Assembly (NCBI GenBank): GCA_023701205.1
Contig: JAMPXJ010000020.1
Location: 1 to 64,000 of the forward strand
Reading direction: 5' to 3'
Length of the DNA: 64,000 nt
Source: Oligoflexia bacterium
GTDB lineage: Bacteria > Bdellovibrionota > UBA1018
Under the pieces are notes generated by a model. The model was not told the origin of the DNA. It made no database searches and worked only from the letters and a program-made list of their open reading frames with translations. Every line of letters starts with the position of its first letter. Position 1 is the stretch's first letter. The translations under genes were made by a program, and so were the position numbers. Positions 48,342 through 56,908 of this stretch are shown piece by piece.

Positions 48342-48370
48342 TTGACGGTTCTGTCAGACAGCGGTATGAC
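48342..48370 (+). promoter_or_regulatory. Sigma-70 promoter with embedded palindrome
   Basis: TTGACG and TATGAC separated by 17 bases; CTGTCAGACAG (48351-48361) is a perfect dyad between the two elements, where a repressor would block polymerase. It drives the lipoprotein at 48384, with the TolC gene diverging on the other side. Confidence 0.55.
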
Positions 48371-48383
48371 ACATTGCATTGAT

Positions 48384-49334
48384 ATGAAAACACAATTTGG
48401 CTTTCTCGGCAGGATGGGCAGCATTGGATTGATCGCGGCGTCGATCGGCATGGCCGCGCTCGTGACGGCGTGCGGGGACCGCAGCCTGGAAGACTATAAG
48501 CGCGAGAAGATGAATCAGGATCTTTCCCGGTTCGACGCGGCCAAGGGTGATTATCAGGGAGTCGCGTTTTCCAAGAACAGCGGCGCGGAGCTCGGGCTTC
48601 TGGTCGCCGAGGTGGAATCCCGCAAGGGCGATGCGGCTCATCTGAACGTCCGGCTGGTCTTCGAGGGCGCGACCCATGCGGAGATGACCATTCCGCGCGA
48701 GATCGACTTCGATGAGAACACGGGCGACTACGAAGGCCAGTACGTGCTCACCCGTCCCGGCGAGGATCCCATCCAGCTTCGTCTCGTCGGCAACTTCGCC
48801 AACGGGACGTTCAGCGGAGACCTTTCGGCCGAAGGGTACAGCGACTACGGCATGCGCTTCGGCCTGACCCGCACGGACAAGGCCTCCCTCGCTTCGGCGA
48901 TCGAGGCGCGCAGGAACGCGCGGCGCGAGGCGCCCAGCGATTCGATCGGCTTCGTGAACAACTATTACCAGGGCCGGACCGAGAACGGCTTCGACGTCTA
49001 CCTGAACATCCGGATGAACATTCCCTCGCCGGAGCAGGAGTTCGCCATCCAGTTCCTGCCGCGCCGGACGGTCCAGATTACGATGGAAAACGGCCTCCCT
49101 AGCGGAACCCGGGTCAAATTCGCCGAGTTCCCGAGCGTGGAATGGGATCTGCGCCGCAACCGCCTGAACGGGGTGGGCCAGTCCCGGGGCAGCGGTGGCA
49201 ACAGCAATCGCAGCGACCTGCTTTGCGTGCAGAAGTCCTTCCCCGATGCGGCGATTGGCTGGACCTGCAAGTTCGCGAGCGGCGTTTCCAACGGCAAAGG
49301 CGGTTTCACCGCCGATTTCCGGCCGGTGGAGTGA
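48384..49334 (+). CDS. Lipoprotein of unknown function
   Basis: A 316-residue lipoprotein with a lipobox ending in C30 (LVTAC). The mature protein is beta-rich, with repeated phrases such as LNVRLVFEGATHAEMTIP, FDENTGDYEGQYVLT and NGTFSGDLSAEGY that suggest a lipocalin-like or barrel-like fold. A later Met at 48414 would still include the lipobox and leaves a more usual leader after the promoter. No family recognised. The next gene starts three bases later and is probably its partner. Confidence 0.7.
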   Translation: MKTQFGFLGRMGSIGLIAASIGMAALVTACGDRSLEDYKREKMNQDLSRFDAAKGDYQGVAFSKNSGAELGLLVAEVESRKGDAAHLNVRLVFEGATHAEMTIPREIDFDENTGDYEGQYVLTRPGEDPIQLRLVGNFANGTFSGDLSAEGYSDYGMRFGLTRTDKASLASAIEARRNARREAPSDSIGFVNNYYQGRTENGFDVYLNIRMNIPSPEQEFAIQFLPRRTVQITMENGLPSGTRVKFAEFPSVEWDLRRNRLNGVGQSRGSGGNSNRSDLLCVQKSFPDAAIGWTCKFASGVSNGKGGFTADFRPVE

Positions 49335-49337
49335 GCG

Positions 49338-50027
49338 ATGAACGCGAAGCTCCTTGCGACTCTTGCCATGCTTTCCTCGATGCCCGCGTTCGGGGCCGCC
49401 GAGGAGCCGCTGCGGCTCGAAGTCCCGCGCAGCCGGATCGAGCTTTCCGAAGCGTCTTCCGGCATTCGCCCCTCCGGGACAAGCTGGGAAGTGGCCGCTT
49501 CGAGCTGGAGCCCTTCCGCGCTGAAGCTCAAGAGCGTCGTCGCCGGAATGCCTTCCTATCAAAGCGCCGGGTTGCCGACTCTCTCGGTTTCACGTCTGAG
49601 CCCGATCCTGCGGGGAAGCCTGGGGAATCTCGAGCTCAAGCTGGGCTTGGGTCTGCTGCGGATGACCCGCGAGGCGACGATCGAGACGGGTACCCAGGCC
49701 CGCCGCTACGAGCAGTCGCTTTACCTGATCCCGGCGCGGGCGGGAGTGGAATACCGGCCAGCAGTTGAAATTCCAGGCGGAATCAGCCCCTATAGCGGCC
49801 TCGCCCTGATGCCGATGCTCGGCCTGACCCCGCGCTCGGCTATCGAAAAAGGCGGAAACACCGTCGGGCTCACAGTCGAGGGCCGGTTCGGGCTGCTCAG
49901 ACGCCTGGAGCTTCCACTCAAGCCGGAGCTTGATGTTGGAGTGGCGATGACCGCGGGTACGCTCGGAGGCGCCAGCACCTCGGGTTTTGGCGTGCTCGGA
50001 GGCGTGAGGCTCGATCTCGGCGCGTGA
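49338..50027 (+). CDS. Predicted outer-membrane barrel protein
   Basis: A 229-residue protein with a signal peptide (AFGAA) and many alternating beta strands with glycine turns (LELKLGLGLLRMT, YSGLALMPMLGL), typical of a small barrel. GGAG precedes the ATG. It forms an operon with the lipoprotein. It ends in GA rather than an aromatic residue, so barrel insertion is not certain. Convergent with the next gene, the two stops being side by side (TGATCA). Confidence 0.6.
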   Translation: MNAKLLATLAMLSSMPAFGAAEEPLRLEVPRSRIELSEASSGIRPSGTSWEVAASSWSPSALKLKSVVAGMPSYQSAGLPTLSVSRLSPILRGSLGNLELKLGLGLLRMTREATIETGTQARRYEQSLYLIPARAGVEYRPAVEIPGGISPYSGLALMPMLGLTPRSAIEKGGNTVGLTVEGRFGLLRRLELPLKPELDVGVAMTAGTLGGASTSGFGVLGGVRLDLGA

Positions 50028-50441
50028 TCAGCGCGAGGGAAGCACCACTTCACCGGGCGACCAGCCGTCGCTCTTGCTCAGCTCCGAGTAGAGGAAGAGG
50101 TCGCGGGCATCGTCTTTCCTCCGGCCCGCGGGTGCCGCTATCCCCGCCATCTGCCGGATGGCTTCGGATTCGCGGGGCGGAAGCACGATCTCTCCGGGCT
50201 GCCAGCCATCACTCTTGCTCAACTCCTGATAGAGTTCGAGCTCCGATCTCGTGATCCTGGCCTTGGCGGTCCGTCCGGCTCGTTCTTTGCCCGGGGTCTG
50301 CAGCCGCTCGTCCCCTGGCTGCCATCCGTCCGAAATGGAAAGCTGCTTGTCGAGCTCTTCGCTTGGCTGCGCCTGAGCGAGCGGAGCCGCCGCGAGGAGA
50401 GCAAGCGCCGCCGCGGCGAGAGGCACCAATTTTCCGTTCAT
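50028..50441 (-). CDS. Periplasmic protein with three SDGWxPGE repeats
   Basis: A 137-residue secreted protein (signal to about AQAQ) that is mostly three copies of a motif: LSISDGWQPGDERL (34-47), LSKSDGWQPGEIVLPPR (74-90) and LSKSDGWSPGEVVLPSR (121-137), joined by basic linkers. I know no family with this motif. The tryptophan-glycine-proline core looks like a short binding module for a repetitive target such as a polysaccharide or peptidoglycan. The protein ends exactly at the last motif. Function unknown. Confidence 0.65.
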   Translation of the reverse strand: MNGKLVPLAAAALALLAAAPLAQAQPSEELDKQLSISDGWQPGDERLQTPGKERAGRTAKARITRSELELYQELSKSDGWQPGEIVLPPRESEAIRQMAGIAAPAGRRKDDARDLFLYSELSKSDGWSPGEVVLPSR

Positions 50442-50512
50442 GCCTCATCGCGGTGCAACCGGAATGCCGCGATCGCGCGCCCGACAGGCGCCTGAGCGGA
50501 TCAGTCTTCCGA

Positions 50513-53461
50513 TCAGATGTAGAGATAACGGAGCGTGAAGTGAAAGACGTTTCCGGAGCGGGCGAAGCCTCCGGGAGGCTCGCGGATCGGGTGCGAGAGC
50601 AGGAGGTTGAGCGAGATCGGAGGAATATTGAAGCTGATACCGCCGGTGTAAGAGGAGGCCATCCGCGAGCCGATCTGGTCGCTGTTCACGAAGATGCTGC
50701 CGACATCGTACGCGGCCAGGCCCCGCAGCGGCGGAAAGCCGAAGAGGCTTCCGATCGGAAAGCGAAGCTCCGCCTTGGTGGCGAGCACGTAATTCCCGTA
50801 AAGGCGATCGTCGTCCCAGGAATAAGCGCGCATGATGTCGTCGCTCGACACCAGGAACGAGCTCTTATAGCGTTCGCCGAAAGCCGCGGCCCCCATCCCC
50901 TGCAGCGCGAGCACCGTGCGGCCGACGAGCTGCCAGTACTGGGCGACATCGAAGCGAAGGCGTTCGGAGACTTCCTGCCGCTTGGGGAACACGCTGGTGT
51001 CGGCCTCCACGAGAAAGCCGAATCCCTTCAGGGGCCCGGAATAAGCCTCGTAAAGGACTTCGTCGTAGCCGTAACGGACCATGGGCGCGAGCAGGAGCTC
51101 GGTTCCGGGATTCTGCGCTTCCCATTGCTCCGCGAACTTCGGATCGCTGAACTCGGCTCGTTTCACCCCCGCCAGCCGCAGCTCGAGATCCAGATAGGAG
51201 AAGCCTCCCAGCGGATACTGGTAGGCTCCGAGCACGCCGTATTCCCGATGAAGATAGGTGCGGACAAATCCGTTCGTCTCGAAAAGGTTGTCCAGCCGTG
51301 GCTGGATCGTATGATATCCGCCCAACGTCCAGGTGGCGCGGCCCTTCTGGCTGGAGATGAACGCCGACGCGCTCGTGCGACTGAGGCCGCCAAAGACGGC
51401 GAATTCGGCGGTGATGCTGTAGTTGCGCATCAGGTCGCTGACGCTCCCGGCGATTCCCCCGAAGCTTCCCGTCGTGAGGAAGCCCACGAGGTTGTCGATA
51501 CGGTAGCCCGAGCTTCCGGAGAAGGGGCGGTAGCTCAGGACCTGGTCCCTCTCGAGGGTGCCGAGGCGCGCGACCCAGGGAGCGCCGATGGGTGCGGCGC
51601 TCGCAGCGGCAGGCTGATCGAGCAGGGCGTGCTCGGGAATGCGGTAAAGCTGGTAACGTCCGCTTTCGAACATCAGCGTATAGAGCGTGGCTCCGACATA
51701 GCGCGGATGAAAGAGGCCCGTCTTCGCTCCCGTGAGACGGCGGGAAACGCCGGTATCGCGCGCACGCAGGTAAATCTGCGGGCTGCCGCTTTCCCAGCCC
51801 TGGTAGAGAATTCCTCCGGGTGCGCTCGAGGGATCCAGCAGGTTCTCGCGCGCGGCCGCGAGCAAGGTGGCCTGGCCGTTCGCGGGGTCGAGTTTCATGA
51901 GCGCGTATTTTCCGTCGGGAGTCTTGTCCGACGCGGAGTAGATCCCCTCCCGCGACCAGCTCAGGCCGCGCCAGCTGTAGTAGCCGTCGGTGAGCTGGCG
52001 CAGGTGGTATCGCGCCTTGTCCGGAAACTGCCCGGGAAACCCGTCGAGGACGTAGACGTTGCCCCAGCCTTTTTGCGTGAGGCCGACGAGGGCGAGGCTT
52101 TGCTCATCCGGGCTGATCGCGAGCGCGTGCGCCTGGAGAAGCTTGAAGGAATGGAGCTTCAGCCTGATCGGCGACTTGATCGAGATATCGCCGTCATCGC
52201 GACGCTCGATGCGGCGCAGCTCGAGCTCCGGGCCTAAAGTCGTGTCCACCGCGTAGGCGACCCAGTGATCCGAGAGCGCGAGGCTGGGCCACTGCAGGAA
52301 TCCCAAGCTCAGCAGCCCCGGCTGGTTGTCTCTGGCCACTTCGGTCTTGTCGAAGCCCTTGCGCAGATTCACCAGCTGGATCGAGGTTACGCCCGTGAGC
52401 GGATCGATCTGGCGCAGCGCCAGGAGGCTGCCGTCGGGCGAGACTTCGAAGAGATCGAGAGTGTCACCCGCCTCCTTGATCTTCTCGTACGCCTCAAGCC
52501 CCTGGGGGAGCGCATCCGCCTCCTTGCGATAGCCGGCGATGTAGTCGTTCCATCCCTTTTCGAGGTCCTCGGCTGTTTTCCCGACCTCGGCGGTCACGAC
52601 TTTGGCAAAGCCCTCTTGTCCGGGCGCAAGATTCCTGGCTGCCGCGACGAGAAGCCGCTGGCTGATCTTGTTGCCGAAGGTTTTCTCCAGATAGTCGATC
52701 TTCGCCTGGCCCACTTTGTAGGTAGACACGAAGCCCAGGGAGCCTTCCTCGAAGAACTTGGGCAACGTGTGTCGGGTCTCCTTCCTGGGATTGAGGATGA
52801 GATCCCGGAGGTAGACACGCGACTCGATATCCATGCCGTGAAGGCTGTAGTACTCGGCCATCCCCTCGATGAACCACAGCGGCATGAGCTGCATTCTTTC
52901 GGCCGAGTACGCGCCGCCGATGTCCTTGATCTTCTGCACCTGGAACTGGTGCGCCATCTCATGATGGCTGATGTGATCGAAGGTCTGCGTCTCTCCCCAG
53001 TAGGGAATGGCCATCGTGGCTTCCTCGGTGCTCGTGATGCCCTGCACGCCCTCGGAGATGAAAAAGATGTTGGCCTGGCGGAACTCCCGCTGCGACGTGA
53101 ACAGCAGATAGGAGAAGGGCTTCGAAGGCGAGTAGTCGAAGGTGCGCGTCAGGTCCTCGACCTGCTGCCGGATCCGCGGCGTGGCGAAGCGCGCGCTCCA
53201 GTCCTCGTCCTCGTAAAAATAGAGCCGGAACCGCGAGTGATCGGCCATGTTCTCGGTGAAGCGCCAGTCGAAGCTGCGCCAGCGCGGATCGGGCTTGCCG
53301 GGATGGCGCGGGTAGAGGATCAGCTGCGGGAAGAGCCGGCTTCCTTCGGGATTCAGGAGCGCGGCGATACCGAAGGCCTGGGCCCGGGCCTGCGCCGCTT
53401 CCAGGAGCGCGGCGATGCAGGTCATCAGGAACATCAGGATTTTTCTCGAGCGGGAAGCCAT
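50513..53461 (-). CDS. Secreted zinc peptidase, beta-propeller and outer-membrane barrel in one chain
   Basis: A 982-residue protein with a signal peptide. Residues about 30-320 carry a peptidase-MA-like gluzincin: HHEMAHQFQ (zinc ligands H167 and H171, catalytic E168) and the third-ligand segment WFIEGMAEYY (E199 or E203). Residues about 330-660 are TolB/WD40-like blades (VSPDGSLLALR, ISPDEQSLALVG). The last 320 residues are Omp85/surface-antigen-like strands with many aromatic residues, ending FTLRYLYI. A protease and propeller displayed on an outer-membrane barrel would act on the cell surface or in the periplasm. The start lies beside the divergent sodB gene. Confidence 0.8.
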   Translation of the reverse strand: MASRSRKILMFLMTCIAALLEAAQARAQAFGIAALLNPEGSRLFPQLILYPRHPGKPDPRWRSFDWRFTENMADHSRFRLYFYEDEDWSARFATPRIRQQVEDLTRTFDYSPSKPFSYLLFTSQREFRQANIFFISEGVQGITSTEEATMAIPYWGETQTFDHISHHEMAHQFQVQKIKDIGGAYSAERMQLMPLWFIEGMAEYYSLHGMDIESRVYLRDLILNPRKETRHTLPKFFEEGSLGFVSTYKVGQAKIDYLEKTFGNKISQRLLVAAARNLAPGQEGFAKVVTAEVGKTAEDLEKGWNDYIAGYRKEADALPQGLEAYEKIKEAGDTLDLFEVSPDGSLLALRQIDPLTGVTSIQLVNLRKGFDKTEVARDNQPGLLSLGFLQWPSLALSDHWVAYAVDTTLGPELELRRIERRDDGDISIKSPIRLKLHSFKLLQAHALAISPDEQSLALVGLTQKGWGNVYVLDGFPGQFPDKARYHLRQLTDGYYSWRGLSWSREGIYSASDKTPDGKYALMKLDPANGQATLLAAARENLLDPSSAPGGILYQGWESGSPQIYLRARDTGVSRRLTGAKTGLFHPRYVGATLYTLMFESGRYQLYRIPEHALLDQPAAASAAPIGAPWVARLGTLERDQVLSYRPFSGSSGYRIDNLVGFLTTGSFGGIAGSVSDLMRNYSITAEFAVFGGLSRTSASAFISSQKGRATWTLGGYHTIQPRLDNLFETNGFVRTYLHREYGVLGAYQYPLGGFSYLDLELRLAGVKRAEFSDPKFAEQWEAQNPGTELLLAPMVRYGYDEVLYEAYSGPLKGFGFLVEADTSVFPKRQEVSERLRFDVAQYWQLVGRTVLALQGMGAAAFGERYKSSFLVSSDDIMRAYSWDDDRLYGNYVLATKAELRFPIGSLFGFPPLRGLAAYDVGSIFVNSDQIGSRMASSYTGGISFNIPPISLNLLLSHPIREPPGGFARSGNVFHFTLRYLYI

Positions 53462-53477
53462 GGGCCCGTCGGTTGCA
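53462..53477 (+). promoter_or_regulatory. Possible sigma-54 promoter upstream of sodB
   Basis: GGGCCCGTCGGTTGCA matches the sigma-54 consensus (TGGCACG-N4-TTGCA) at 10 of 12 defined positions with correct GG-to-GC spacing. It abuts the divergent peptidase start and predicts a start site about 15 bases before the sodB ATG. Could be chance in GC-rich DNA. Confidence 0.25.
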
Positions 53478-53504
53478 GGGTTCGCGCCATGAAGGAGAAC
53501 GGAA

Positions 53505-54107
53505 ATGATCCACTCGTTACCCCCCTTGCCTTACGACTTGCGCGCACTGGCTCCCGCGATCTCGGCCGAGACGCTGGAGTTCCATCATGGAAAACATCAC
53601 CGGACTTACCTGGATAATCTCAACAAGGCGATACCCGGGACGGAGTTCGAGACGCTCTCGCTCGACGAGATCGTCCGGCGTTCGAGCGGCAAGATCTTCA
53701 ACAACGCCGCGCAGGCGTGGAACCACAGCTTCTATTGGAACTGTCTATCGCCGCGGGGAGGGAGGGAGCCGTCAGGCAGGCTGGGCGAGGCCATCGGCGA
53801 TAGCTTCGGGAGCTTCAAGGATTTCCACCAGAAGTTCACCGAAGCGGCGGTCTCCCTCTTCGGCTCAGGTTGGGCCTGGCTTGCGCTGGATCGCAACGGC
53901 AAACTCGAGGTGCTGCAGGCCTCCAACGCCGGCAATCCCTTGACCGATGGAAAAGCGCCGCTGCTGGTCTGCGATGTCTGGGAGCACGCTTACTACATCG
54001 ATTACCGCAACGCCCGGGCCTCTTACATCGAGGGCTTCTGGAAGATCACGAACTGGGACTTCGCGGCCAGCCGCTACGAGGAAGCGGTTTCCGCGCGCGC
54101 CGCCTGA
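53505..54107 (+). CDS. sodB: Superoxide dismutase, Fe type
   Basis: A 200-residue Fe/Mn SOD with metal ligands H27 (EFHHGKHH), H74 (AWNHSFYWNC), and the D and H of DVWEHAYYIDY. Gln70 in NNAAQAWNH and the FGSGWAWL stretch mark the iron-preferring type. It disproportionates superoxide in the cytoplasm. AAGGAG lies seven bases before the ATG. Confidence 0.96.
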   Translation: MIHSLPPLPYDLRALAPAISAETLEFHHGKHHRTYLDNLNKAIPGTEFETLSLDEIVRRSSGKIFNNAAQAWNHSFYWNCLSPRGGREPSGRLGEAIGDSFGSFKDFHQKFTEAAVSLFGSGWAWLALDRNGKLEVLQASNAGNPLTDGKAPLLVCDVWEHAYYIDYRNARASYIEGFWKITNWDFAASRYEEAVSARAA

Positions 54108-54117
54108 GCGACGCAGC

Positions 54118-54669
54118 TCACCACGCCACGGGATTCTCGCGGTATTGCTCGAAGGTGGGCAGCGAGATATCGCGCGCCGAGAGCAGCGGGTTTCTGATCG
54201 GCCACGGGATCGACAGCGACGGATCCGCCCAGTGGATCCCGCCCTCGCCGGTAGGACTGTACAGTGCGGTGGTCTTGTACAGCAGGTCCGCGGGCTCGTC
54301 GCCCAGCACGCAGAAGCCGTGGGCGAATCCCGGAGGGATCCACAGGAACCGGCCGCTCTCCGCCGTGAGCTCCACGCCCACGTGCTTGCCGTAGGTGGGC
54401 GAGTCCGCGCGGATATCGACCGCGACATCCCAGATCCTGCCGCGGACGACGCCGACCAGCTTGCCTTGCGCGGGCGCGGACTGGTAGTGCAGGCCGCGCA
54501 GGATACCGGGCGCGGAGCGCGAGTGGTTGTCCTGCACGAAGTTCGTGGGCAGGTCGTGCGCGCGAAAGGCGGCTTCGTTGTAACGTTCCATGAAAAAGCC
54601 GCGCGAATCGCCGAAAACGCGGGTCTCGACGAGACGGAGGCCGGAGATGTCGAAGGAGGTGACTTTCAT
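54118..54669 (-). CDS. rfbC: dTDP-4-dehydrorhamnose 3,5-epimerase
   Basis: A 183-residue cupin epimerase with the expected RfbC segments: RLVETRVFGDSRGFF, FVQDNHSRSAPGILRGLHYQ, IDVAVDIR-like VAVDIRADSPT and WIPPGFAHGFCVLGD. It makes dTDP-4-dehydro-L-rhamnose for surface polysaccharides. Its ATG overlaps the stop of rfbD (ATGA). Confidence 0.94.
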   Translation of the reverse strand: MKVTSFDISGLRLVETRVFGDSRGFFMERYNEAAFRAHDLPTNFVQDNHSRSAPGILRGLHYQSAPAQGKLVGVVRGRIWDVAVDIRADSPTYGKHVGVELTAESGRFLWIPPGFAHGFCVLGDEPADLLYKTTALYSPTGEGGIHWADPSLSIPWPIRNPLLSARDISLPTFEQYRENPVAW

Positions 54670-55556
54670 CGGAGTGTTTCCATGCAGCGCCGCAATCCAT
54701 TATCCCAGGGAGGCAGCGGGCCTCCCAGCAGCGCCCGGATCTTGGCGGTGTTCAGGCGCGAGTTTGCCGGCCGTCGGGCCGGAGAGGGGTATTCCGAGCT
54801 CGGGATCGGCTTGAGCTCCGTGAGTTTCAGCGGAATGCCGCTTTCGCGGGCGAGCTTGAAGATTTCAGAAGCGAAGCCGTGCCAGGTAGTCTCACCAGAC
54901 GGGCACAGGTGATAGATCCCGCGCGGGAAGGAGGGGAGTCTCAGCGCCCGATCCAGCGCGAGCAGCGAATGCTCCGCGAGCTCGGTGGCGAAGGAAGGGG
55001 CTCCGTGCTGATCCGCGACGACGGAGAGCCTTTCGCGCTCCTGTCCGAGCCGGAGCATGGTGTTGAAGAAGTTCTTTCCGTGCGCGGAATAGACCCAGCT
55101 GACGCGAAAGATCAACGATCGTCCCCCGGCCTCCATGACGAGCCTTTCGCCAGCGAGCTTCGTGCGGCCATAGGCGTTCAGGGGGCAGGCGGGATCGTCC
55201 TCCCGCCAGGGACGGTCTCCTTCGCCGGAGAAGACGTAATCGGTGGAATACTGAAGGAACACTGCGTCCGCGCCGGAGCACCAGCGCGCCATCGTCCCCG
55301 GCGCCTCGGCATTCAGGCGATGGGCAAGGTATTCCTCCTGCTCGGCCAGATCCACGGCCGTGTAGGCGGCCGCGTTGATCACGATGCGGGGTTGGTGCTT
55401 CTCGAGCGCGGCCACGATCGACTCGGGACGCGAGAGATCGGCTTCGGCGCGCGTGAGGGCGATGGCTCTTTCGCCGAGCAGCCGGGAGAAAGCGGAGCCC
55501 AGCTGGCCGTTGGCGCCGAAAATCAGGATCGGCTCCGGAATTTCGAAGGATTGCAT
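54666..55556 (-). CDS. rfbD: dTDP-4-dehydrorhamnose reductase
   Basis: A 296-residue short-chain reductase with an NAD(P)-binding loop GANGQLGSAF, the STDYVFSG segment and catalytic YGRTK. It finishes dTDP-L-rhamnose synthesis. The start at MQSFEIPEP gives normal length. rfbA and rfbB are not here, so the rest of the pathway must be elsewhere. Confidence 0.93.
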   Translation of the reverse strand: MQSFEIPEPILIFGANGQLGSAFSRLLGERAIALTRAEADLSRPESIVAALEKHQPRIVINAAAYTAVDLAEQEEYLAHRLNAEAPGTMARWCSGADAVFLQYSTDYVFSGEGDRPWREDDPACPLNAYGRTKLAGERLVMEAGGRSLIFRVSWVYSAHGKNFFNTMLRLGQERERLSVVADQHGAPSFATELAEHSLLALDRALRLPSFPRGIYHLCPSGETTWHGFASEIFKLARESGIPLKLTELKPIPSSEYPSPARRPANSRLNTAKIRALLGGPLPPWDNGLRRCMETLR

Positions 55557-55610
55557 TGCAGGCGAATTTGCCCCGCAAGCGCTCAAAAGTAAAGCGGGGG
55601 GAGATTGCGC

Positions 55611-55639
55611 TTGCCTATTCAAGCAATCTATTGAATAAT
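55611..55639 (+). promoter_or_regulatory. Promoter with an inverted repeat upstream of the thioredoxin gene
   Basis: TTGCCT and AATAAT with 17 bases between them. TATTCAA (55616-55622) and TTGAATA (55631-55637) form a perfect 7-bp dyad with an 8-base spacer that overlaps the promoter, suggesting an operator. Confidence 0.45.
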
Positions 55640-55660
55640 GGAAAAACAAGAGGTGATCCT

Positions 55661-56047
55661 ATGGCAACTGCCACCGTGAACGTCACGAAAGAGAATTTGG
55701 AAACCCTGATCGCGAAGGATGGAGTCGTGCTGCTGGATTTCTGGGCCAGCTGGTGCGGTCCCTGTCGGATGTTCGGCCCGATTTTCGAGAGGGCGGCCCT
55801 CAAGCATTCCGATCTGGTCTTCGGAAAGGTGAATACCGAGGAGCAGCCGGAGCTGAGCGCCGAATTCGGAATCCGCTCGATCCCCACCCTGATGATCTTC
55901 CGTGACGGCATCCTGCTTTATCAGCAGGCCGGGGCCCTTCCCGAAGCCGCGCTCGACGAGCTGATCGGGAAGGTGAAGGACCTCGACATGGAAGCCGTTC
56001 GTTCGGAGCTTCGGAAGCAGGAAGCCCGGGTGGAAAGCGGAAGCTGA
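55661..56047 (+). CDS. trxA: Thioredoxin
   Basis: A 128-residue thioredoxin with the WCGPC active site (WASWCGPCRM) and the cis-proline in RSIPTLMIF. There is a charged C-terminal extension (EAVRSELRKQEARVESGS) beyond the usual 105-110 residues. GAGGTGA precedes the ATG. Cytoplasmic disulphide reductant; a palindromic promoter suggests stress control. Confidence 0.94.
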   Translation: MATATVNVTKENLETLIAKDGVVLLDFWASWCGPCRMFGPIFERAALKHSDLVFGKVNTEEQPELSAEFGIRSIPTLMIFRDGILLYQQAGALPEAALDELIGKVKDLDMEAVRSELRKQEARVESGS

Positions 56048-56054
56048 GTTCCGG

Positions 56055-56792
56055 TCAGAACGAGGCGCGAAGCCCGATCGCATAAGGCGAAGCGAGGCCA
56101 TGATAGAGGAAGTAAAGCGCCGTCGACCTGCCGATCCAGGCATTGATTCCGGCAAAAAGCTCTCCCGCGCCCGAGCTTGAGATGGAATCCCCGAGCAGGA
56201 GCGAAATCTCGCGCGTCGGCGAGAAGCCCGCGGCGATGGATGCCGAATAGGAGCCCGAGCTTCGCAGCAGATCGAGCTCGAGCTGAAAGCCCGAGGCCTG
56301 GTAGCCCAGGCCCGCGGCGAGGCGCTCGAGTCCTGAATCGATGCCGTAAACCACGGCCGCGAGCTGCAGCCCGGAACCGCGGCCGTAGCCGAGGCCGAGC
56401 GAAAGCTCGGGCGAGAATTCCCCGAAAGCCGAGGAGGCGCCTACGCCGAGCTGCAAGCCGCCCGTACCGAAGCCCACGGCGCCCAGCGCCGCGGGAGTGC
56501 CCGTAGCATCGCGCACGCCGACTCCCCAGCCCACGCTTCCGCCCGAGCTGCTGTAGGTGAGCGAGGGGCTTGCGCTCCCGCGTCCACCGAATTCCACCGA
56601 GGCGTCCAGCAGCTTCAGCGCGCGCGGGCCAGCCAGCGCGGAAGGATTGAGGGCGACGGCGTCGCCTGCGAAAGGCAGCGCCACGCCCGTCGAAAGGTCC
56701 GCGCGCTCGGGACCCGCGTGCGCCGCGGGCGCCATGAGCGCGAGACAGTAGAATCCGAATAAAGTAAACAGCGAAACGGCGACTTTCCCCAT
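56055..56792 (-). CDS. Secreted glycine/serine-rich protein, probably outer-membrane
   Basis: A 245-residue protein with a signal peptide (AAHAGPE) and a long run of short amphipathic strands separated by glycines (LQLGVGASSAFGEFS, LSLGLGYGRGSGLQL), ending IGLRASF, an aromatic C-terminus as used for barrel insertion. AAGGAG precedes the ATG at ideal spacing, confirming the start. Twin arginines and cysteines are absent. Not assigned to a family; an FadL/OmpX-type barrel is plausible. Confidence 0.6.
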   Translation of the reverse strand: MGKVAVSLFTLFGFYCLALMAPAAHAGPERADLSTGVALPFAGDAVALNPSALAGPRALKLLDASVEFGGRGSASPSLTYSSSGGSVGWGVGVRDATGTPAALGAVGFGTGGLQLGVGASSAFGEFSPELSLGLGYGRGSGLQLAAVVYGIDSGLERLAAGLGYQASGFQLELDLLRSSGSYSASIAAGFSPTREISLLLGDSISSSGAGELFAGINAWIGRSTALYFLYHGLASPYAIGLRASF

Positions 56793-56908
56793 GGAAGCTC
56801 CTTTTTGCCATTTTGCCGGGAAAATCATCCCGAATCCACCCTTTCAAATCGATCGACCATGGTTCCGAATCTTGACCGTATCCGGGAATCCCCTCAAAGT
56901 ACCAAAGT

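Noticed and set aside
50363..52237. 624-codon plus-strand open frame opposite the peptidase-propeller-barrel gene
   Set aside because: Shadow frame; the minus-strand product has signal peptide, zinc motif and barrel end.
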